Shown piece by piece: positions 23,216-34,180 of a DNA stretch of 64,000 bases; position 1 is the stretch's first letter; every line of letters begins with the position of its first letter. The DNA is from Caenorhabditis elegans. Lineage: Eukaryota > Nematoda > Chromadorea > Rhabditida > Rhabditidae. The notes beneath the pieces are model-generated. The model saw only the letters and a program-made list of their open reading frames with translations. It ran no database searches and was not told the DNA's origin. Made by a program: the position numbers and the translations under genes. The stretch is taken from contig NC_003279.8 of NCBI RefSeq assembly GCF_000002985.6, positions 11,408,001 to 11,472,000 of the forward strand, read 5' to 3'.

Positions 23216-24124
23216 TTTTTGTTAAAAAAAAAATTCACTTCTTACTTTGAACTTGAGGCCTTGTTTCATTGTGTTGGATAACATCCCCGCACGTCACTTT
23301 CCGAATAACCCTCTCCAAAACTAGGTCAACATTCTCCGAAGTTGATCCAAAAATTTTCAGAACACCCTCCACGTGAGTTCTATCACCGACCTAATGATTG
23401 TCTCCGCTCATCACGAGGGATCTTCCACAGAATCCTGCCTTAACTGCCCTGGAGTTGATATGCTAGACAAGGAAGATGTGGAGGTTCTGCTGAAGTACTT
23501 CAAGTTCTCCAATACCTGGATTGATTCGATATTTGCTAGCTTGATATCTCCCAATCAAGTGGAGCTTATCCAGTGCGATCATGAGTAAGTAATTGCTGTG
23601 ACTACTGCCAAATTTACCGTATAACTTTATAGGGACATTGCCAAATTCATCAATCATTCCAAATCAACCTTAGGATTCAGCCTAAGCCATCTTAATCTGA
23701 ACATCATCGAGTACTCAGTCTTCAAGTCCTTCTGTATCTGGAAGCTTGTGTATCATGAGACAAGCATCGCAATGAAGATTATGGCTCAAGAGCATTTTGA
23801 GGGTGTTACCAGTGCTCTCCGGAAGTATTACAGGGTAAGGGGAACCTATTATTTTCTGCTGAAGTCCTGTTGTGCCTGTTTTCAGAAGGAATCCAAAATG
23901 AACGACTTGGAAGTGGCAACCCGAATCGGGGATATCACATTGCAAATTATCACTGTCTCGGTATAAAAAAGGCTAATGATTAATTAATTAGTTAAATATA
24001 TTGCTTCCAGAACCTCTACAACGACATGATCCGGCTATATCATCAAATTGGAGTTGAATTTTAATATACTAATTTAATATAATGTATTGGGAGTGGTTTT
24101 TCTAAATTCTGATTATTTATATTT

Positions 24125-24502
24125 TCAACTATTCATATAAACTTTATTATTTCGAATCGTGTTGCAAATTGCAAGTAGACACGTCCTTAAAGTGTCCTCA
24201 ACGCCAACAGATCTCTTTCCGATAGGCAGCGCCGGTGCAATCTCTGACCTGACTGAGGTCTTTTGTCTCAATATTCTATTACATTGCATTGGAAACGTAT
24301 TAAACTGAACGGGGTTTTTATACATATATCGGTACACAAATTGCCAGATGCAGTAGGTCGAGTTAAATTGAGGAAGGTTTTTTCCTTCAACTTTGACAGC
24401 TAATTCCACATCTTGCTTTGATTTGTCAAAGAAATTTCCATAAACATAATATAAGTCATAACTTTTCCTAGCGTTTTGTAGTAGTACACAATTTTGATAT
24501 CT
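24125..24502 (-). other. Unassigned open frame in the direct repeat
   Basis: 126 codons open after a TGA at 24503-24505, preceded by a possible acceptor (CATATCTCAG, G at about 24513). The translation is not low-complexity: SYDLYYVYGNFFDKSKQDVE, FNSTYCIWQFVYRYMYKNP. No start codon or downstream exon could be fixed; an alternate frame at the 5' end (HSEDIKIVYYYKTLGK) is also protein-like, so an old frameshift is possible. An identical frame sits at 47511-47888. It could be an exon remnant of an unknown secreted protein. Confidence 0.35.
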
Positions 24503-24639
24503 TCAGAATGAGCTGAGATATGGGTTATTAAAGTTATGTGGGCAGTTTTTGGTTGATGCACCATGTTTGGCTCACTCTCAATAGTTTTAAAATGGTTTGA
24601 TAAATTTAGGAGGAACCAATGTATAAGATGTTAAAATTA

Positions 24640-24840
24640 TTCGGGGTCATATCAATGCACCATGCCAAAAAATATATCCAAAACCCCGATGCACCGTGTC
24701 CAAAAGTATATATAAAAGTGCGATGCACCATGTTCAAAAATATATTCAAAAATATGATGCTCCATGTTCAAAAATACGATGCACCATGTCAAAAAGTATA
24801 TCTTGAAGTATGATGCACCATGTCTAAAAATATATTATGA
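24640..24840. repeat. GATGCACCATGTCCAAAAATATAT minisatellite
   Basis: Five to six units of about 35-45 bases, each with ATGCACCATGT followed by AAAAATATAT. Repeated again at 48026-48226 as part of direct-repeat copy 2. Confidence 0.85.
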
Positions 24841-25120
24841 AGACTACTGTAGAATTACCGTAATTGAAAACTTGCAAACTTTGTGCTTTGCCCTACCCGA
24901 TACCATCTTTAGACTCAGTGTCTAGAAGTACCTGCCGCAGAAGATCCGAAACTAGAGATAGTTTTGTACTGGAAAATATGTATGTACTTCCTTTTTGGGA
25001 TGACAAATGCGTAATCATCTAAGCGGATCTACAACGTCTAGGACAGGACAGTTTTCGGGTTGTTTTTGAAACAAACTAGAAATAGAAACTAATTTATTTT
25101 TGAATTCAAAGGGGCTTTAG

Positions 25121-25581
25121 TTATTCACCAGTTATAAATAATCCCTGAGTCTTATCGTAAACCCAACTAGTGACATTATCCATTTCAGCTTTGCACAGGT
25201 TACCGGTACTATGACACACATTTGGTCTGGAAAAAAAGACATTTAATGAAGTTCCTGGTAGTTCAAAAAAAGTTACGTTGCTTTTGCTATGCATAAGTTC
25301 ATGGTTAGAATGGGAGTGTAGGAAAATATTGGCGGGGTGGCTCCGAAGATTTTGTGCATCTGAAAAACTGGCTAAACATGAAAAAAAAGGAAGTTCCAGA
25401 CAGTCCGAACCGTATCATGCATATTCCAAATGTGACCTTCTGTGCTGTTCGGGAAAAATCTATATGGTTTTTCCACAACGTTAGCTTTAATTTCCTTAAT
25501 ATTAAATCGAAAATGTAGTACTGTTCCATTGGAAAACAGTGTAGTTGTTGAGTTGTGCAGGAATTTTCCGGGTGAGTGAGT
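25121..25581 (-). pseudogene. Truncated 3' end of a GT92 gene (copy of GT92-A)
   Basis: Contains GT92-A exon 4 cut at the repeat edge (25581-25411), exon 5 (25359-25277) and exon 6 (25226-25121), identical to 48507-48967. It lacks the catalytic exons and any start, so cannot encode an enzyme. It lies tail to tail with NHR1. Confidence 0.9.
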
Positions 25582-25634
25582 AGTTATTCACCAGTTATAA
25601 ATACTCCCTGAGTCTTATCGTAAACCCAACTAGT
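25581..25634. repeat. 54-bp copied scrap of GT92 exon 6 at the repeat junction
   Basis: Reproduces 25118-25171 (TAGTTATTCACCAGTTATAA .. CCCAACTAGT) with one mismatch at 25604, placed exactly where direct-repeat copy 1 ends. 25635-26086 shows nothing recognisable. Confidence 0.9.
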
Positions 25635-26086
25635 CATGTGGCTGTTGCTTTTTCTTGAAATTTTCAATGTGAAGTTTTATAGTAAAAATGGTCCAGAACT
25701 ATCAAGGAAGCTTACTTGTTCAGAATTGTGCTTTAAAGATTTAAGATAAGCTCTAACTAAATGGGTTGACTTTTTCAAATTCACAATTGTGTTAATTAGA
25801 TAATTAACATGATTTCAAGTACTCACAAAATTCACTGTAAACATGAAGCATGCTCCAAAAAAGTCTGCTAGCTGAAAATCAGGTTAATAAAATTTTCTGA
25901 AACTATACAGATTTTTAATACAGAGTTTTAACTACTTGTTATGCACAATTTAAAAGAAAAATTCAGCAATGATAACAATTTCAGGATTCATTAAATATTT
26001 GTATTATTAAAACCACGTGAATAAGGTTTCACTTTCGACAGCTTCACTTTTCATTGGGGATTGAGAAGTTTTTTTCAATCATAGCA

Positions 26087-27873
26087 TCATAGTTGAAGCC
26101 CAGTTTGATGATACATCCGAGCCATGTCATTGTAGAGATTCTGAATAACGTAACGTCGAAATTGCTCCTAGATTCGGAAAGACTAACCGATACAGTGATG
26201 ATTTGCAGTGTGATATCCCCGATTCTTGTGGCCATTTCCAATTCACTCATTTTAATGTTCTTCTAAAAATTTCAAATTAAATGTAGTATGAACTGTAGAT
26301 CCCATACCCTATAATACTTCCTAAGAGCACTTGTAACTCCTTCATAATGCTCCTGAGCCACAATCTTCATTGAAATGCTTGTTTTGTGATACACAAGCTT
26401 CCAGATGCAAAATGACTTGAAGGCTGCGTATTCAATGATGTTCAGGTTAAGCTGGGCAAGTGTGCTCCCCAGAGTTGACTTGAGTAGATGGATGAACTCA
26501 GAGATTCTTCTGAAAATTTATATTAAATTTTTAAAAGAAAATAAAGATTATCCAGCTCACTCGTTACAGCTAGGATCCAGTGGGGAAGTAGGTGCAAGGA
26601 GTGAATCAATCCAGGTGTTCGAGAACTTGAAGTACTTGTGCACAACCTCAACGTCTTCATTATACAGTATATCTACTCCAGGGCAGTTGAAGCACGATTC
26701 CAGGGATGTTCCTTCTTGGTAGGCGGTGACAATCATAAGATCGTTCACTGACTTCACTTGGAGAGCGTTCTGAAATTATAGTCAGATGGTTAGCCTTGCT
26801 AAGCTTCATAAAAACAATTCAACGGTTTTGTCAAAAACCCATGTGATGTCAGGTTGTCCCATCGCTCTACTGTACACGAAATGACGAAATGCTCTGTGAC
26901 GTCACAAATATTACATTTTCCCGCCATTTCGTGTGCAGTAGAGTAATGGGGCATCCTGACACCAGGTGAGATCCGACTGAAACGGCCGTAGACCCATTTA
27001 ACTGTGCCAGGTATCCTCACCTTTTGCTCCCCATATCTCTGCTGAGCCATTATGCTCTCCACTTCTTTCACATAATACTTGAGCAAATCCCCGTTGGAAA
27101 TGTTCAGGATCTTGCTGAACCCGTCTACTTCCTCAAGTGACGGCACGCTTCTTGGTGTGGGCTCCCGTGGTATTATGTTGTTCGGTGCTTTTCTAGCAGT
27201 AGCTAAAGCATTACGGCTCATGACCATCCCGGCTCGAATACAACTGGTGTATCTGCATGCTCTGCAGAAGAACTTCATATCTGAAATTTAATTGAGTAAG
27301 GATTTTCTCAAGAAGCTAAAACTACCATGAGAAATAGTGCAGCTGTTAGTTGCAGTGCACATGTAGCGAATCCCATCGGATCTTCGGAAGAATGCAGCAC
27401 AAGCTGCGCAGGAGGTGATGCCAAAGTACAGGCGGGTTCGTTCGGTGCTGTGACAAACTTGGCAGGAAGCTGGAAGTTGTGAGAATTGGCTTGAACTAAA
27501 GCTAAAAGCCGTTGGAGCAACCTTTTTTACTGTAGGTAAAGTTTCTTAGAAAAATTTGGCGGGAGCTCAAATTTCCTGAAAAATGTTGGCAGGACATAAA
27601 TTTTCTGAGAAAAACTTTTTGGCGGAAAATTCAAACTTTTCGTGAAAAATTTGGCGAGTATTCAAAACTTTTGATTGGGAGTAAATTTTTATGGCGGGAA
27701 TTCAAATTTTCTGAAAAAAAACATTTTTGGCGAGAATTCAAAGTGTCTGAGAAAACAATTTTTGGCGGGAATTCGCATTTTTGAGAAAAAATTGGCGGGA
27801 ATTCAAAAGTTCTGAGAAAAATTTCACTTCACTAACCTATTTCATTACTCGGTCTCCCTACTGTTGTCGACAT
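26087..27873 (-). CDS. Nuclear hormone receptor NHR2 (intact)
   Basis: Seven exons on the minus strand, all phases consistent: 27873-27837, 27469-27326, 27280-27021, 26769-26561, 26509-26308, 26262-26188, 26140-26087; 326 residues. The DNA-binding domain has CQVCHSTERTRLYFGITSC, AACAAFFRRSDGIRYMC and FFCRACRYTSCIRAGM. The ligand-binding domain has GDLLKYYVKEVESIMAQQRY, NCPGVDILYNEDVEVVHKYF and ends NLYNDMARMYHQTGLQL. A nuclear transcription factor of the expanded nematode NHR group; ligand unknown. Exon lengths 144, 202, 75 and 54 equal those of NHR1, showing recent paralogy, while the linker is one fused exon. Transcribed away from NHR3, with starts under 200 bases apart, so the two may share a promoter region. 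Intron 3 holds a MITE. Confidence 0.9.
26845..26965. mobile_element. Palindromic MITE in NHR2 intron 3
   Basis: GATGTCAGGTTGTCCCATCG and GGGGCATCCTGACACCAGG are inverted ends; inner arms are CGAAATGACGAAATG and CCGCCATTTCGTGTGCAGTA. Same family as the elements at 40495 and 55962. Confidence 0.75.
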
Positions 27874-28041
27874 TTTTCTTCAAACTTGCCAGGAGACAAA
27901 ATAAATAATTTCGATCCAAAATTCTCGTTCGGAGAAACAGAATCCAAGTGACGCTATTCTCATCCTTTCCTGATCTTTTCTGCTGATACTTGTGCTGTTT
28001 CGGAATTTCTGTCCGAAGTCTTGCGGAGTCTCAAGAGATGC

Positions 28042-29407
28042 TATCGAACGATACTATCAAGAAGTCAAATTTTTAGTATATCAGGAGAATAAAAATTATG
28101 AATTTTGGAAACATTTTTGTGGAAATTTCAGTAGAAAGGCTCTAGAATTTACATCAGCTAGCGGTAGAAGCAAATTGGAAAACCATCACAGACTTCTGTA
28201 CCGAAATTCCAGAAAAAAAAATCAACTAGGTCTGAGGTAGAGCTGGGGTTTCTCAACAGATTCTCACTCATATGAGCAAAATTTTCAAGAAAAAGTCCCC
28301 AGTTAGGTTTCCATCTGAAAATCTGAAGTTGGTTGTTTGGATGGGCAGACTTTTTGATGTCCTCAAAAGATACGCCACGGGCCCCTGTGGAACCACAAAA
28401 CACACTTTCTCGTTTTAGATCAAAAGGTTGGTAGTCGTCGGGAAATATATAAGGTCTCGGAGAGAATTAGAGACACTTCATCTTAGGTACGTCTTAGGTA
28501 CGTCTTAGGTACGTCTTAAGTAGGCTTTGGTACGTCTTAGGTAGGATTAGGTGGCACGTTTAAGGTAAGTTTTATTAGGCATGTCTCAGGTAAGCATATA
28601 TAGGCTTAAGAAGGCTTAGGTACGATTCAGGTATGTCTTAGGTACGTCTTAGGTAGGCTGAATTTGTCGACAAATCAATTTGCCGCCCTCCCCTGATCTG
28701 AAACCCCAAAATTATGGGGTTACTTACAGCAGGTCCCATAACAAAGCTAGTTGATTCCAGAACATTCTCCATGCTAAATCAATGAATGAGCTCATGGTAA
28801 TCACTGCTCATCAAAGTGGATCAGCAATGGAAGCATGCATTAACTGCCCTGGAGTTTCTAAGTTACATCAAAAAGATATCAGGGTACTACATAAGTACTT
28901 CCAATTTTTGAATGTTTGGTTGGATTCTGTCAGGGAATATTCCATGTCAGATGGGGCTCACTATGAAATTGGAGTTGACAGGTGAAATGTTTCTTTTATT
29001 TATTGCTACAATTTAAACTAATTTTTCAGAAAACTCTCTGAATTCATTCACCAGGTCAGGACAACATTGGGATCTTCCCTGGCAAATTTGAAATTGAACA
29101 TGTATGAATACTCTGCTTTCAAGTTGTTTTGCATCTGGAATCTGAAATTCCACAAAACCTCCACTGCTCTGAAAATTGTTGCTCAAGAGCACTATGAAGG
29201 AGTTTGCTCCGCGCTGAGAAACTATTATGAGACACAGACAAAAATGGACGATTTTGAAATTGCAATTAGGATAGGGGATATTACTTTGCAAATTGTTACT
29301 GTATCGGTAATTTTAAGTTGGAATTTTGTGGATAAAGACAATTTTTGTTTCAGGATATCTATCACGACTTCATCAAGCTATTGCTCAATTCTGGAATATC
29401 TATTTGA
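28042..29407 (+). pseudogene. Nuclear hormone receptor NHR3, ligand-binding half only
   Basis: The ligand-binding exons are clean: 28761-28981, 29030-29306, 29354-29407 (ending in TGA), with NCPGVSKLHQKDIRVLHKYF, AQEHYEGVCSALRNYYE and DIYHDFIKLLLNSG. The 277-base middle exon equals the 202 + 75 bases of NHR1/NHR2, so one intron has been lost exactly. Upstream, 28042-28090 has a possible helix-1 remnant (DAIERYYQEVKFLVYQ), but no zinc-finger exon and no good donor were found. It is either a DNA-binding-domain-less receptor, as known in some nuclear receptors, or a decayed paralogue. Confidence 0.65.
28486..28660. repeat. CTTAGGTACGT short tandem repeat
   Basis: Twelve-base units (TTAGGTACGTC) repeated with drift between the helix-1 remnant and the first ligand-binding exon of NHR3. 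Confidence 0.8.
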
Positions 29408-29849
29408 CGTTGTGACATTTGTTTTATATTAAAAGACGTTAAAGTTCCAAATAAACATTTGTTTCGTAGACTTTCCGTCGCCTTTTGTGTCCCCCAAATG
29501 CATTTAAATGTGTCAGACGGGAATAGATTGTGATCCATTGGAGAATGCCCTTGTTTCGACGGAATAGATTTTCAAATATTGATTTCTATTTTAGAGGAAA
29601 ATATACGAAAACTGAAATATTTTGTGTCATCTTTCCGAAATTCACGTTTTCAGACTCAAATGAACAAGTTCGGCGACACGGAAAAAGGTTTTTTCCGACA
29701 AACTGCAAGAATTGAAAATTTCCGGCAAATCGGCAAACCGGCAAGTTACTGATTTACCGAATTTGCCGGAAAAAACGGCAATTTCCGTACATGAATTATC
29801 TTGCGTTTTCAAAAAAAAGTGATTTGAAAGACATTAATTTCCAGCCGCT
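29408..29849. other. Intergenic; 3' flank of NHR3
   Basis: AATAAA at 29449-29454 is a probable NHR3 poly(A) signal. A short CCGGCAAATCGG repeat lies at 29720-29790. No gene seen. Confidence 0.5.
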
Positions 29850-29854
29850 GCGAC

Positions 29855-30358
29855 TGTTGTATAAATGATATAGGCGCTTGGTCAGGTTCACCCACGAACC
29901 CACAATCACCATCCGCATGAGTCGCTCACTCTCTGTTCCATTCGTTCACTCAGAAACATTTCATTCTTTAATTAATTAAATATTATTATTTGAATTAGCG
30001 CCATTTGCGTATTTCCTAATGCAAGTGCGCCCCCCCCGCACACTTTCGTTATTGCGGAGCGTCGTACTCCCGTAAATCCACACAAATATTTAGATGCCTT
30101 TTTAGGCCAATTCTATTTAGTCTTCACACGTTTCACCACGGATGCCACCCGTCCCCACGTCATCCGTCAGTTTCCCGTTGATATTTCCATTTATTTATTC
30201 ATAATAAACTTGGATTTATCTAAAATGTGTACTGTTATTCCCTCTGCACCGCTCATCGTCATCCGCCGCTCGTCCAAGCTCCGTGCCCTCCGCGCGAACA
30301 CACATTTCGCCGTTCTCACCCGTTGGGTCTGACTCCCCAGCGACTGCGGGTGTCAACA
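29855..30358 (+). repeat. 5' LTR
   Basis: 504 bases, TGTTGT..GTCAACA. About 99% identical to the 3' LTR from GATATAGGCGC onward, apart from a C-run length change and single substitutions. Near its start it has ATAAAT where the 3' LTR has about 38 other bases. Confidence 0.9.
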
Positions 30359-30380
30359 TTGGTGCATCGACCTAACCGGC
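30359..30380 (+). promoter_or_regulatory. Putative primer-binding site
   Basis: TGGTGCATCGACC directly follows the 5' LTR; the leading TGG complements a tRNA CCA end. The tRNA species was not identified. Confidence 0.55.
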
Positions 30381-31310
30381 TCGTGAATCACTAAGTTCCG
30401 AGCCGGAAACGGATCCAGAGTCAGGGAGGCACGTGGCGCGGATTCCAGCGGTCAGAGGTAAGTCGATTTCTTTCAATTATCGTCTTTCCTAGGTTCATTT
30501 TCGACTATCCCATTCGAAAATGGATCTTTACAGTCATAAAAAGCTAAATTTGACTCTATCATGCTCAAAATCTGGTTTTGTTTGTCAATTTTCGAAAAAA
30601 TTCGACCCGCCCGCTCGAATTTCGAATATTTTTCGTCTCTGAATTCATTTTCGTTTTCACACACGAATCTGGATTTTCTACGTGTATTTTGATCCTATTT
30701 CGATTATCACACTCGCAACTGGTCTCATTAGCCTTTTTATCGCTCTCAATCACGAGTTTTCCGCGTTAAAATAGCTAAAATTGGTCAAAAAACCTTACGT
30801 AATCTTGCGTAAACTCGATTCTGAAAAGAATCTACCCCCCCCCCCCCCCCCCATCCTCGTCGATTTATCTCTCTTCAGCAGAGATTTCCTCCAAAATCTT
30901 CGTTTTTGCACAAAATGTCGATAAAAATGATCTGAAAATTCAATTTTCCCTCGATATCTCCGCAAATTTATCTTTTTTCCAACGATTCCATCACAAAATC
31001 CACTGAATCACCTCTCAAAACCTTCAACAGTTGGAATTAAGATTCTTCGAGGAGTACGGTACGCAACGGTGTATGCACAGATTCTGTGTACACCGCGACG
31101 CGCAACCGCACACTCGCAATTTCGAAGCCGAATCCCAAAATCTTTCGTCATGATTTTCGTCGATTTTCGAATTTTTTTTGCATTTCTTTTTTGCATTTTA
31201 ATGATTTTTTATTAAATCTAAACATTTTCCGTCAATTATTTACGTCTCCCCCTCCTGAGACTCGTAATTAATTCGTTTTTTCTTTCAGAAAATCACTCTC
31301 TCGGCGGAAA
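30359..31310. other. Untranslated leader of the retrotransposon
   Basis: No coding signal. Contains a 19-base C run at 30834-30852 and a CTTTCAG acceptor (G at 31288) 22 bases before the accessory-gene ATG. Confidence 0.5.
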
Positions 31311-32442
31311 ATGTCTTCAAGACCCCCCTTCGGCATTGTCAAGCCGTCCAAACCAACAGGCAACCCTTCAAGCGGCTCCTCCGAGTTGGTAAGAACTTAA
31401 TTATTTATTTCGTTATTGTCAAAAAAACGTAAAGAAAAACCTTGGTCGCAGGGGAACCCCTGGCCAATTTTTGTCCGGAATAATTAATTTCTTTTACAGG
31501 ATTCGACCGCCCAGCCACCACAAGAGCGCGGAACGGATCTTCAAAGAGCATCGTCGGGCTCTGACGTCCATGGCCACCCTTCTCCCGGATCACAGAGCCA
31601 TGTAAGGATTTTATTTTCAAATCTCGTATCTCAAAAACACGTAAAAGAAAACCTTGGTCGCAGGGAAACCTCTCGCCAATTTTTTCCTGAAAATAATAAA
31701 ACTCCTTTGCAGAACTTAACTTCTGCTCAGTCCGGAGGCCGCAATGCTCATAAGGATCTTCACGAGCGCCATGTCCATCCTTCACAAGGATATCAACGTC
31801 ATGGATCCAAGGCTCCAGCTCATGGCCACCCTTCAAGCCAAGGAGCACGAAGGTCCCAACTCAAGTTGTCAAACTTCCCGAAACTTCTGGCCAACCTTAT
31901 GCAGGATACAAAAGCCACGCAAGATTTTAATTCAAAATACCACAGCGATTTCAAAAAATCAAAAAATTCGCTGATCACAGGGGAATCTATCTTCAAATTT
32001 TCCCATGGAATAATTAATTTCTTCTTCGGGAGGTTTCAGCGTAAAACAAATCCTCTCCAACAGAGCCTTTAATTGCAGGACATCTGCCAGTTGTGCATCC
32101 AATCAGGACACGCTACAACCGACTGCTTCCACTATGTCGGACGGAGAGCCCGAAGAGGACAAGGTGAAGCTCTGTGGAAACCGCCTGGAAGTCGGAGTCA
32201 CCGACAATCTGGCCGGCACTCAGCGCCGCAAGGTGAGATATAGCGAACATCCTAATGAAATTCCACCCTCATTTCTTTAGGAACAACAACAGCTGCAAGG
32301 CGCTCAAGCCAAGAAGCAGCAGGCCCCACAGCGCGTTGTCAACCGCAAGGCCAACCATCAAAAATTATCCAGGAAGCGTCGCTATGCTCCGTACAAGGAT
32401 GATGTCATTGGAGCGCATGGATTCTTCAATAATATGCGGTGA
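31311..32442 (+). CDS. Accessory spliced gene inside the LTR retrotransposon
   Basis: Five exons: 31311-31388, 31500-31601, 31713-31918, 32079-32232, 32281-32442, with phases agreeing throughout; 233 residues. Exons 1-3 encode a low-complexity Ser/Gly/His/Pro region with repeated GHPS motifs (VHGHPSPGSQSH, AHGHPSSQGARRS). Exons 4-5 encode an acidic stretch (MSDGEPEEDK) and then a basic tail (NRKANHQKLSRKRRYAPYKD, ending GFFNNMR) that looks nuclear or nucleic-acid binding. Intron 3 uses a GC-AG boundary (GCAAGA), fixed by alignment with introns 1 and 2, to which it is homologous. Poly(A) signal AATAAA at 32690. A second frame of exon 4 contains a CCHC zinc knuckle, CQLCIQSGHATTDC. The function is unknown to me; it could be an accessory protein of the element or a captured host sequence. 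Confidence 0.6.
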
Positions 32443-34180
32443 TCACCTCCACTCATATCTGTTGTCAAATTGTAACCATTTATTGTTGTTGTTATTCGGC
32501 CATCCTTAACCCCTTTTAAGTGATGAACTTGTTGTTATCTCCCCTCAGGCCATCCTTAACTGTATGTTATCGAGTTCCCATCCTTTCGTTTCTACTTGTC
32601 TCACTCAACTTTCCTTTCATTGCCCTCAATTGCCCTCAAAACCTGTTGGATTGTACACTCACTCCCACCCTGGGTGCAGTTGTATCAAAAATAAAAGTGT
32701 TTACACTTTATTACCGTGACAATGTTGTTAACTCAACGCTAATCATAAGCTCCCTTCTCTGAGCTTATCAAGAACAACTGGATCTATTCATACCTAGATA
32801 TAACAGTTGGCATCATAGGCTTAATAGTCTCTCGGCTTCACCATCAAAACTAGAGACTCCTAGGTCATCAAAATCATATTGCTATTTCGAACTTTCAACT
32901 CGAAATCGTATCTCATCGCAACATTCACTAGCGACAGTCATAGAGATTCCAAACTGTTCTAATGATCTCTAAGCTCGCGGTCACCCTTCAGAACAACCGT
33001 GGGAAATTCATTAGTCTTAGGTTTCACCACCTACATCAAATATTATGACTTCACACGATCTACATATCATGAGGTTCCCACCCAAAGGGCTTCTAACTAC
33101 GTAGTAAGTCACGTAAATTTCAAAGAAGGTTCGTCTCCCAAAGAAATAATCTTCCCAAAAAACGATTGTGATTTGTCAAACGAATCACTCAAACGATCGT
33201 TTACGATTGCGATTCTGTCGGAGCTTCCCCAAAAGCGTCCGACAGATTCGAAGACGTTCTTGTTGCTCCGAATCAGAACAGAAGCAATTGGAAACTCTTG
33301 CTTTTTCATAGTGAAGTACTATACCACACGAAAGTACTAAGCCTATCGAGCAGTTAGGGGTTCTTCTTAATTGATGAACGTGATGAAAGAATAGGTCTTG
33401 AATTCACCCCTAGTATTTAGTCATGAAGAATGTACTAAAGTTCTGATGCACAGGCCGTTTCAAGGGTGTTCAAGGTGGCAGCTTCCCCATTCTTGCCACG
33501 ACTTGTACTAGATTCTCCGAAGTCGACGGGCCTAGGAGCTTCTAGCAATCGGATGTCTGGCAGACGTTCAGAGTGTCTTGTCGAATTTAATCCTCGGATT
33601 GACTCCACACATTGCCGGAGATTCAGAGGTGTCTACTAGCCGTAAGATGGCAAAGTGCTTTCACAAGTCCTCGATAGTAATTCCACATGTAACTGGAAAT
33701 AAGTCAACTAATACGAATAGATCAATGTAAGGTGCTGCATCACTCAGCAATTCAGACCTTAGCATTGATAATAGACTACGAGAATCCCCTCTCGCAAAGT
33801 CCAATTAAAAAATCAAAACAAGCTTCGCCACGTGTCACAAAGTGGGTGAAGCCTCTGTAATATTTCATAAAAGTCAAAACAAGCTTGACAACGTGTCACA
33901 AAGCGGATAAAGCCTCTGTATTCATTCACAAAATCAAACAAAGTTCAAAACGTCGTCTCACGTTCTTGACCTTTTCAAAACACGTCTCCTACGTGTCGCC
34001 TACCTGATTTCAAAACACAAGGCTTCAAATCAAATATCTCTGCGGCTCAACTACCCAATTGAACCTACAGTAAAACAGCTCAATAACCTTAAAAGCATCA
34101 TTCAGCTTCCAAAGCTTCACAGCTTAACTAGCTTATTGCTCATTTGTCTGAAACAAGTTCACACCCCTTCCTTTTCAGAC
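32443..34180. other. Retrotransposon interior with no clear gene
   Basis: After the AATAAA at 32690 no convincing coding was found. 33820-33950 holds two to three copies of a unit with AAGCTTCGCCACGTGTCACAA and AAGCCTCTGTA. Confidence 0.5.

Larger units (their letters stand above)
21072..24064 (+). pseudogene. Nuclear hormone receptor NHR1 (full domain set, damaged splice donor)
   Basis: Nine exons fit in phase: 21072-21096, 21750-21893, 21954-22019, 22069-22128, 22173-22354, 23361-23584, 23633-23834, 23886-23960, 24011-24064 (343 residues if spliced). The DNA-binding domain is complete: CQVC..SCAACAAFFRRS (P-box region) and FFCRACRYESCVRAGM. The ligand-binding domain runs from DLLQYYTKEV through NCPGVDML to NLYNDMIRLYHQIG. 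This is the nematode-expanded (HNF4-derived) NHR group, nuclear transcription factors. Anomaly: after 22354 the intron begins ATGAGT, whereas paralogue NHR2 has GTGAGG at the equivalent boundary, and no other phase-0 donor is near. It may be a pseudogene, or make a truncated or mis-spliced product. The 3' half from 23368 is duplicated at 46754. Confidence 0.7.
23368..25581. repeat. 2,214-bp direct repeat, copy 1
   Basis: Matches 46754-48967 at a constant offset of 23,386 with no indel noticed; the only coding difference seen is CTG/ATG near 23490 (Leu/Met). It contains the NHR1 3' exons (+) and the last exons of GT92-A (-). Here NHR1 is whole and GT92 is truncated, the reverse of copy 2. Confidence 0.95.

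Noticed and set aside
23277-23360. Extra NHR1 exon before the 23361 exon
   Set aside because: No donor/acceptor pair gives a conserved frame, and NHR2 has no equivalent exon.
24619-24813. 64-codon frame over the GCACCATGT minisatellite
   Set aside because: Repeat translation inside the direct repeat; no gene context.
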